DNA from: Ifrita kowaldi
Lineage: Eukaryota; Chordata; Aves; Passeriformes; Cinclosomatidae
Reading direction: 5' to 3'
NCBI GenBank assembly: GCA_013398055.1
Contig: VZRS01003978.1
Location: 1 to 64,000 of the forward strand
DNA length: 64,000 bases
Both the position numbers and the translations under genes were made by a program. How positions within the stretch are numbered: position 1 is the first letter of the stretch; the number at the start of each line of letters is the position of its first letter. The notes below the pieces were generated by a model, which was not told where the DNA came from, made no database searches, and worked only from the letters and a program-made list of their open reading frames with translations. This document shows positions 57,701 to 64,000 of the stretch, piece after piece.

Positions 57701-59158
57701 AGCCCCAAAATCCCAACTCCCCACTTCATTATCTACAAAACATTGTTGTGCTAAAACTATTTGTGCCTTTCACTGCAACTTTGTGCCCTTCTTCCCTTCT
57801 CAGACTGCTTTGCATCTTGCTGCAGAAAAGAACCAGCACCTGATGGTGAGCGACCTGATCTCCCTGGGAGCCAGTGTCAATGAGCAGGACAGCTCTGGGA
57901 AAACTCCCCTCCACCTGTGTGCAGAGAACGGCTACCCGAGGGTCCTGCAGGTAAATTGGGTGTTTATGTCGGGCAAGAGTGGAGCAAAAGCAACAAATGC
58001 ACGTTCTGGTGTTTAAAATAACCTGGGGTTTCCCATACAGCTCTGGTCCCATGGGGTTACAGAGGGATTTGGGGGAGGAAAAAGGGTATTTTGGCACTGC
58101 CAAAGGTGAGGAATCACCTGGATATTCTTCATTTCAGGTCCTGAAAAGCTGCAAAGACAACGGGGTGCGTGTGGAAGTGGATCTGCCTGACCACTACGGT
58201 GAGAGGGAAACTGAGCCCACGGGGGCTTGGTCAGAGCGGCCAGGCCGTGCCCAGAGCTCTGCTCCAGGCAGGGCCGGGCTCTGCCTCTGCCCCTGAGCTT
58301 GCCCCGGGTGCTCCACGCAGGTTTAACCCCCCTGCACTGCGCTGCCCTCGCCCACACCCTGCTGCTGACAGAATCCCTCAGCACTGCCAGGGACAGCGGC
58401 GAGGGGAGGCTCCTCAGACTGCGGAAAGAACAAATCCTCGAGGGAATTCTCTGCCTGCTGCAGATGGGAGCAAAGCCCGAGCTGCAGGTGAGGATCGCAG
58501 CAGGCTCTCTGCTCTGGCTTAAGTGTTCTTATCCTTGTGCAGCCACACGATTTGCTCTCGTCTGCAGGTGCTGAACTCGTGTCCAACCTCCCCCACCTGC
58601 CTAAAACTCGACGAGAATACAGAGCTCATGTGTTTGCTTCAGACTCATAAACCCCAGGGACAGGATGTTCTTCAAGAGGTAACTGTGGCTGCTTTACACA
58701 GGCAATGTCTGGCAGAGATTCCAGGATTATTTCCCAGGATTAAGCAAATATTCAGTGCTCAAAAAAAAAAAAAAAAGTTACAGCTCTTTTATCTTTTCCA
58801 GGGTCTTTTTTGCCTCTGTCAGATAGGAGTTCCCACCAGAGTACGTCATAAATGCAATAATAGAATAAAATTTCAATTAGAAATACAGACTTAAAGCCCC
58901 ATTTCAAGTCACTGAGGTCCTCCCAGCAGGAGACAAAACACAGCAGAGAAAAAAAAAGTCATTTCAATGCAGTTCAGCTGGAAATTCACTGTTCTGGTCC
59001 CTTCACCTGTACAGAGCTACAGCCTGCTGGATGCTCCCAGAGGAATACCCGGTGCCCCAGCAGCAGACAACTCACCTGAACTTTGTTCCATGGCATCCTC
59101 AGACCTCTTTGATGTCCTTCTCAAAGGTATTTTGTGGGAGGAAGTTGAGTTCAGGTAG
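51495..59158 (+). CDS. NFKBIZ-like (IkB-zeta paralogue) with OCA POU-binding motif and ankyrin domain, ~712 aa
   Basis: Nine exons: 51495-51741, 53732-53853, 54694-55727, 57443-57548, 57804-57950, 58138-58198, 58321-58487, 58568-58678 and 59015-59158. They sum to 2139 nt, an exact multiple of three, giving about 712 residues, close to the 718 aa I recall for human IkB-zeta. Order: Ser/Pro-rich start (SPELLVSQSMSESE); OCA motif RYMGVRVKMPVRELLRKIR at about residues 93-111; a long low-complexity middle with LEDLDILVEVLQEDLN and four 23-residue repeats; then ankyrin repeats from about residue 467 (DENGNRLLHKAVAQGRRALT, RTALHLAAEKNQHLMVSDL, KTPLHLCAENGYPRVLQ, LTPLHCAALAHTLL, LCLLQMGAKPELQ). VAQGRRAL, NQHL and the loop match IkB-zeta. 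The C-terminus is degenerate. IkB-zeta is a nuclear NF-kB p50 partner recently reported also to bind POU factors. This is a second copy, not the usual NFKBIZ locus, by inference from its neighbours. The last exon could instead splice at 59125. Confidence 0.82.
51742..53731 (+). other. NFKBIZ-like intron 1
   Basis: About 2 kb. Frames of up to 174 codons (52436-52960) show no homology and are treated as chance. It includes GGAAATTTCC at 53602-53611, which extends to GGGAAATTTCC on the minus strand, a NF-kB-like sequence about 120 bp before the OCA exon. Confidence 0.6.
53732..53853 (+). CDS. NFKBIZ-like exon 2 (OCA motif exon)
   Basis: 122 nt, acceptor GACTTTTCCAG, donor GTGAGG. It enters after one base of a codon and ends on a codon border, the same phases as the OCA exons of POU2AF1 and POU2AF3. 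It encodes DSELSSDPPQK and then RYMGVRVKMPVRELLRKIR followed by LSKGLDVAHGK. Confidence 0.92.
54694..55727 (+). CDS. NFKBIZ-like exon 3, long low-complexity exon
   Basis: 1034 nt, open throughout. The acceptor is CTTTGCAGCAG, a NAGNAG pair, so the exon may also begin at 54697 with loss of one Gln. The donor GTCCTC is weak. Contents: QRREELTLIQRNS, a helix-like LDILVEVLQEDLN, four 69-bp repeats, a Ser/Pro-rich stretch, and NIPAEKLLAPDENGN leading into the ankyrin domain. Confidence 0.85.
55082..55362 (+). repeat. 69-bp coding tandem repeat, four copies
   Basis: Four in-frame copies of a 69-bp unit encoding SSAGLHSGSWLEDSHPILQ plus ERER. The visible differences are GGG for GAG at the start of copy 1 and a silent TCC for TCG near the end of copy 4. 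Such uniformity points to a recent expansion or ongoing homogenisation. Confidence 0.95.
55728..57442 (+). other. NFKBIZ-like intron 3
   Basis: About 1.7 kb, AT-rich, with an A/C-rich low-complexity run at about 56790-56870. The exon 3 frame continues 46 codons into it before TAG at 55864-55866. Confidence 0.65.
57443..57548 (+). CDS. NFKBIZ-like exon 4, first ankyrin exon
   Basis: 106 nt, acceptor CTCTTGCAG, donor GTAGGG. It encodes LLHKAVAQGRRALTFALAQR and then FASLNKIDEKDAEKR. Length and phase are identical to the NFKBID-type exon at 16961-17066. It contains a perfect ATTTGCAT at 57503-57510, which is coding. Confidence 0.93.
57804..57950 (+). CDS. NFKBIZ-like exon 5, ankyrin repeats
   Basis: 147 nt, 49 codons, phase 0 at both ends. 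It encodes TALHLAAEKNQHLMVSDLIS followed by LGASVNEQDSSGKTPLHLC and ends YPRVLQ. Same length and phases as the NFKBID-type exon at 16176-16322. Confidence 0.94.
58138..58198 (+). CDS. NFKBIZ-like exon 6
   Basis: 61 nt, 20 codons plus one base, between CATTTCAG and GTGAGA. It encodes VLKSCKDNGVRVEVDLPDHY, the short inter-repeat exon. Confidence 0.9.
58321..58487 (+). CDS. NFKBIZ-like exon 7, long-loop ankyrin repeat
   Basis: 167 nt, acceptor CCACGCAG, donor GTGAGG. It encodes GLTPLHCAALAHTLLLTE, a charged loop, then ILEGILCLLQMGAKPELQ. Same length and phases as the NFKBID-type exon at 13461-13627, and both continue GTGAGGATC into the intron. Confidence 0.93.
58568..58678 (+). CDS. NFKBIZ-like exon 8, degenerate ankyrin repeat
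   Basis: 111 nt, 37 codons, acceptor CGTCTGCAG, donor GTAACT. It encodes VLNSCPTSPTCLKLDE and then NTELMCLLQTHKPQGQDVLQ. The TxLHLA core of an ankyrin repeat has decayed to TCLKLDE, while the second-helix part (TELMCLLQ) remains. Confidence 0.72.
59015..59158 (+). CDS. NFKBIZ-like exon 9, probable terminal exon
   Basis: Acceptor CACCTGTACAG, then SYSLLDAPRGIPGAPAADNS and SSDLFDVLLKG, ending ILWEEVEFR and TAG at 59156-59158. Phase fits exon 8. It is not an ankyrin sequence. A GT at 59125 after LLK plus one base could be a donor, in which case more exons follow. No close AATAAA was found downstream. Confidence 0.55.
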   Translation, partial: SYSLLDAPRGIPGAPAADNSPELCSMASSDLFDVLLKGILWEEVEFR

Positions 59159-59239
59159 CTGGAGGTTTTTCTGACTCAGCAGCTGGGATGGAGTGGCTCA
59201 GCCCAGTCCCTTCCCTGCTCTGCCACCCCAAAGCATCAC

Positions 59240-59345
59240 TGGGGGTGGAAAAGAACCCCAAAATCATTGAGTCCAAACCTCCACGGCGTGGAGCTGGTGG
59301 AAAAGACACCCAGCACCTCATCAGAGGTTTTGGATTTACTCCAGA
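59240..59345 (-). mobile_element. CR1-type 3' fragment
   Basis: GGAAAAGAACCCCAAAATCA followed by TTGAGTCCAAAC resembles the reverse complement of CR1 3' sequence. Short and diverged. Confidence 0.5.
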
Positions 59346-61388
59346 GCCCTGCCCACAATTTATTTTCCTTGCAAACCTCCGTTCTCATCCAAACCCAGGC
59401 AGAAAATGGGGCAGTAAATCCGTGGCTTTAGGAGGAACACCTGGCCTAGGAATTGAGCTGAGATTTGCTGCTTTATTGCCTTCCAGGGAAATGCTGACAG
59501 CTCTCCTCACCTGCATCTCGTGGGCCACCTGCTGCAGGATAATAACCAGAGGACAGACAGTAAAATACAGAATATATTACAGCTTGAACTGACTGCTGCA
59601 AAGATCTCATCTGGACCCAGAATTACAGAGCAAACCCATAAAGGGGGAAATCCTCAGTGCAGGTTTCACCAGGAATTCAGTGTTAGGTGCTCCAGGAAGA
59701 ATCAGATCTTAATTTTCTCACAAATTTGAGCTTCTCCGCTCAGGTCTGAGCTGTAGCTGCCCCACAGTCTGAAGCTCTGGTGATTTTTGATGCAGGTGTT
59801 TAGCCTAAGAAAAAGATTTTAACCATCCAAGGCCCACTCTTGGTTTTGGTCCCTACACTCCAAATTCAGCGTTCAGATAGACTGAAAATCTCAGTCACTG
59901 TAAACAGGAGCTCTGGGAATTCAGAGCCTGATGAGTTATTTTTAATATTTTCTGCACTCTGGCTCTGATTTTGGCCAAGGCTGGAGTGGTCACACTTTAA
60001 GGCAGTCTCGGGGTGAAATCCTTCCAAAATGAAACGTTTTTCTCAACAAAAATCAAGCTTTTTATTTATGCAATCAGAGCTTTGCACCGACAGTGGATTG
60101 TCGGTGAAGTCTGGGACAGAGAATTTCAAATCAGTTCCTTTCTAACAGATCTAACAGAGGATTTTACCTTTATAAAGGTAAAAACTTCATAACATTTTTT
60201 ATAAAATTTATAAAATTTAAATAGATAATGACAGCTTTTTAAGGATTATTTTTCACACAAAGCAGTTTGGCAAGTTGGGAGGGTACCAAGGAGCTGAAAT
60301 TATCCTGTACTGCCAGAAAGCCAAGTTATTTGGTAGAATTATTACAAACTAGATAATTTTTTTTTTTTAATTATTTCTTCCCAGACTTACTCTCATTTAA
60401 TTTAAACTTCTGGTTGCGAGTTCGCTGGTTTCTATGAAACTTCCCTGTTTGCTACGTAGGGAGCAATTCTACTTTTACAGAACCTAAAGCCAAAAATCGA
60501 CTGATCCAGCAACGCCTCACGTGTCTCCTGTGGAGGAAAATGGGAGATTTTCCACGTGAAGCCACTGCAGGATCCAGTGTTCAGTACTCAGCATGTTTGG
60601 GGAATATTTTTAACGAACCCTTTGCATTTGCTTCTTGTGAAAAAAGGTATTTTCGTGTGATGGGGTTTCCTTAAGTGTTAAGCTCCAAGAGCTACGTTGC
60701 ACAAGGTGAATTAACTTTGACTGAGAAGTGGCAGTGCTGAGGTGAATTCCAATGGGATTTGGGTCATATCCCATGATTCTGATGCCCTGCACAGCTAAAT
60801 AGTTCTCTTTTGTATTCTCTCTTGTCTGAGACACAATAATTCAAAATCTTTCAGTATTTCATTCAAAAATGTATATTTGTTGTTGTCACAATGAGTTGCA
60901 TAACTCATCCACCTCTTTCCATAACCTTCCCTCATGTTTTAATCATGTGAAGTCTCTTCTTTTTCCCTTTTTGTCCCAGGTTTTACAGACATTTTCCTCT
61001 CTGGTTATTTTTCTCTCTGTCCCTCCTCACCACTCACCCTTCTCTCTGTTTGCATTTTAATCCACATCTGTTCTCCCACAACTTTTTATTCAGTTGAAGA
61101 CGATTAAGGAGGAACTTCTGGGTTAACTCAGCTTCCATTTGTGGGATCGAAGGGTCAGATCCAACTCCTTATTTTCATTATAAACCGAGCAAGAAATCCT
61201 ACATGACAAGCATGAAGCAGAGTGTTGAACAAAGAGCAGAGCATCCACAAGCATGTGCAGGGAAAAAACAGGAATTTTCTAACAGGATTTCTTAAAAAAG
61301 CATAGAAAACTCTCGTGTAAGAATACAATATCAACTTTTTTTAGTCATGGAAACCATTCAGGTGAAAGGACAGGAGTATTAAACTATT

Positions 61389-61435
61389 CATATATATATA
61401 TCTATTATATAATATATTCATATATATTCAATATA
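61389..61435. repeat. AT-rich simple repeat
   Basis: Interrupted (AT)n run with TATATATAT blocks, about 45 bp. No function is suggested. Confidence 0.8.
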
Positions 61436-64000
61436 CTCAGAGATGAACTTGCTTCATATCCTAACACAGTTATCCACTAATTGCATTGTTAGTAGGTGGC
61501 TTTACATCGTTTCACTGCTCCTTCCTGGCAATAAAAACATTTTCATGCAGTAACTTGGTTTTTCCTGTGCTTTTCTATCCGTGCTGAGCTCACAACAGAA
61601 GGGGCATCATGGACAAAGCAAATTAAGCAGAGTTTAGAAGCCGAGGATGTAAAGATTTTGTTGTTGTTTTGGTTTTTAAGATGGCAGAAATCCTCCAGCA
61701 TCCCCCCTTCCCAGCACTGATTCCAGAGGGAATTGCAGCACCCAAATTCCTGGCAGAGTCTCCCACTCTGGAGAGATCCTGGGGCTGCTTCCCAGCCCTG
61801 TCCCCCCAGCCTGGCACCTCACCCACAGCAGAAACCCAACGCTCTGTTTGGTTTTCAGCCTCCAAAATGTGGCCTTGAAACCCTGATTTGCTGCACAGCC
61901 ACGATTTTTGCATCAAACGCTCTTCCCCGAGGCTGCTCAGACAAGATCTCACCTCCCAGAGCCCACAACCCTCCACACTGAGGAGCACAGGGACTGCTGC
62001 CCACTAAAGCAGATAATGGCAGGCAGAGAACAATGCCACGATTGTCAGTAAACCACAGGCAGGCAAAGCAAATAAATTATATTTTAAAAAAACCCCAATT
62101 CCTTCCAGCAGACAAACAAAACAAATCCAATCTTTTACGATGAGGAGCCAAGAAAAGAGCCGGAAGGGGGTTGGACACTGAAGAAAATAATCCACAGCCC
62201 TTTGGAGAATAAACTTGAGAACATGGATGAGCAGCTGCCACTCAGGAAGAAATATTAACATTTCCTCTGCTCTGCATCCCATTCCCATCCCTGCACGTGC
62301 TGGCAGCCAGGCTGGATTGCAAGCAGGGCTGCAGGAGCCACGCTCCTGAGCCAGGGGAGAGGGAGAGGCCGAGCCCTTGGCAGGGTCGGGTTCTTTCAGA
62401 GCTGTCTCGCCCATGGAGTTTCATTTTCCCTGCTCTCTCTGTGGCTGGGGAAAGTTGGAAGGAGAAGGATCCGGTTTAAAGGCAGACACGTTTCTGCAGC
62501 TGCGGGGAGCAGAGCAGATGGAATAAATTCAGAGGAGGGAGTCCCACTAAGTGCAAAGTGAGTGTGCCAGGCACTTCCAGGAGGGAAAGGAAAAAGGAGG
62601 GCAGGACTGGCCATGGACAGCAGAGCTCTCATGTCCCACATCATCCCAGACACAAACACAAGCCTGCAGGTCACTCTGGAACCTCACCCTGCTCATTCCA
62701 TCAACCTTTACCCCAAAATTACACTTGTCCTGAGGACAAACACTCAGTTTAACACCTGGGAGCTGCAGGAGGTGTCCTAAAGAATTCCTTCTGTCTTGAC
62801 AACAAGCAGGCTGTCACTCCAGCCGTCCTCACATAATTATATCCACCCTGAGTGGGCCAGTTTTGGGGGTCACTTGGCTTAGCAGCAGGATTTTAGTGGA
62901 TAAAACATCATTTCCCAGGTATAAAGCCCCAAGAAAACATTCCCCAGTTGCCATCAGGAGGGCCCCAGGCACTGCTCTGCTCCGTGCTTGGCCATAGAAG
63001 CTGCTACACCCATGAGAATCCTGTCTGGGTAGGTCCCAGCTCTTAATTATCTCCGTTTGTTATCTCTATCCATCAGCAGCAGCCCCAGAAGTTTACAGAA
63101 GTCTTGTTTTTTCTGAGCATAACAAGCTCTGCAAACACACACTGAGAGGTGTGTGGGGTGAGAAGCACACACAGAAATCCCCACACCACGACTGCAGAAA
63201 CCAGAACAAACACCCAGCTCGGGCCTGAAGGAAATCACCCAGCAGGAACTAACACAAAAACCTCGTGGCAGATGTGAAATATTAAGTTTGGCCCGGGTTT
63301 GCTTTGTTTTAAATGAAAGCCCCTGGATCCCTTTGCTGCTGATGAGTAACCAGTTTTTGAACCCTCCACAATTATTTCTAGAAAGGCATTCGCAGCTAAT
63401 TGTGTGCTAGAGGCAGAGGAACACACACCAACCTGCCTTCAAAGCTCTACACCGAGGCCAAAAGTATTTTCACCCTCACAAACCCTGAGACTTGAAGCAT
63501 TTTAGACTCCACGAAGCACAGCCCCCTTAAACCTTCAGGTTTAATTTCCTTCAGCTCTTTCTGCTCCTTCCCCAAAGGTGCTGTAGGACTAAAAGGTGTT
63601 TTTTTGCAGCTCTGCTGAGGCTGTGATGAAATCACATTTTAATTAAGCAAGAAAGGGCCGCCTGCTTGAGAGGCTCTAGGAAACACCAGCGAGCACAAAT
63701 TCATCTGCCAGGGCTCCAGGCTGGCCAGTTCCTGCTTTCATTTCCCAGCGCTGCTCCCAGGTGTGCAAGTTGTGACTCCCAGCTAACGTGACCTTTCCGT
63801 TTCGATGGAATCATTACTCACTCACAAAGGCAATCCCTGCTCTGATATTTAAAACTGATAAGCTTCTGCAGAACCCAGCGGTTCTTGGAGTTCACAGCCA
63901 AGCTGCTGTTTGCTGAGGTGAAGCAGGCACTGTGAAACCCCATCCTGGTGACATTTACGCTGTGAGAGAGGTTATTCCAACAGGGCCGTTTGTTTTCTTT

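Larger units (their letters stand above)
59159..64000. other. No gene recognised
   Basis: Holds whatever 3' UTR the NFKBIZ-like gene has, a CR1-type fragment at about 59240-59345 and an AT dinucleotide-rich stretch at about 61389-61435. No exon of BTG4, HOATZ or LAYN, the neighbours expected from the mammalian map, was recognised, and no miR-34b/c mature sequence. Confidence 0.5.

Noticed and set aside
59159..64000. Search for BTG4, HOATZ, LAYN or miR-34b/c expected next to POU2AF1 in mammals
   Set aside because: None of their characteristic sequences was recognised, so these neighbours, if conserved, lie outside the window.
1..64000. Prokaryotic-type features (operons, CRISPR arrays, insertion sequences)
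   Set aside because: The sequence is vertebrate with spliced genes and avian repeats; no spaced direct repeats of CRISPR type were seen.

Overview
This window is vertebrate nuclear DNA, almost certainly from a bird. Genes are split into short exons with good GT/AG borders, introns are small, a CR1 LINE 3' end lies at about 47.18-47.57 kb, and a solo LTR of a type I recognise from bird genomes lies at 50.44-50.94 kb. No species can be named from the sequence alone.

Four genes can be reconstructed exon by exon, and all are immune or tuft-cell transcriptional coactivators. From left to right: (1) POU2AF3 (COLCA2/OCA-T2), + strand, exons 2-5 at 1296-5477, first exon not seen. (2) A nuclear atypical IkB gene of the NFKBID (IkBNS) type, - strand, at least six exons between 10252 and 17066; its 5' end is not found and its last exon is only tentative. 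(3) POU2AF1 (OCA-B/BOB.1), - strand, complete: five coding exons from 29778 down to 20029, predicted 256 aa, with a probable promoter at about 29.87-29.93 kb and a 3' UTR running to about 18.15 kb. (4) A gene resembling NFKBIZ (IkB-zeta), + strand, nine exons 51495-59158, about 712 aa, with an N-terminal OCA (POU-binding) motif and a C-terminal ankyrin domain.

The most interesting point is the combination. In human, from general knowledge, POU2AF2, POU2AF3 and POU2AF1 cluster on 11q23, while NFKBIZ (3q12) and NFKBID (19q13) lie elsewhere. Here two IkB-type genes are interleaved with the POU2AF genes. The NFKBIZ-like protein carries the same OCA peptide as its neighbours (RYMGVRVKMPVRELLRKIR, against VYQGVRVKITVKELLQQRR and PYQGVRVKEPVKELLKRKR). 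In all three genes the motif lies in an internal exon with identical asymmetric phases: it enters after one base of a codon and leaves on a codon border. The ankyrin exons of the two IkB-type genes also match in phase, and three match in exact length (106, 147 and 167 nt). This suggests one ancestral locus in which OCA exons and IkB ankyrin exons were duplicated side by side, and that the OCA segment of IkB-zeta is related by descent to the POU2AF family.

The rest is introns, a roughly 20 kb gene-poor stretch (30-50.4 kb) upstream of both POU2AF1 and the NFKBIZ-like gene, scattered CR1 fragments, a probable hAT-type element, small tandem repeats and scattered octamer sites. From 59.2 to 64 kb I recognise no gene.
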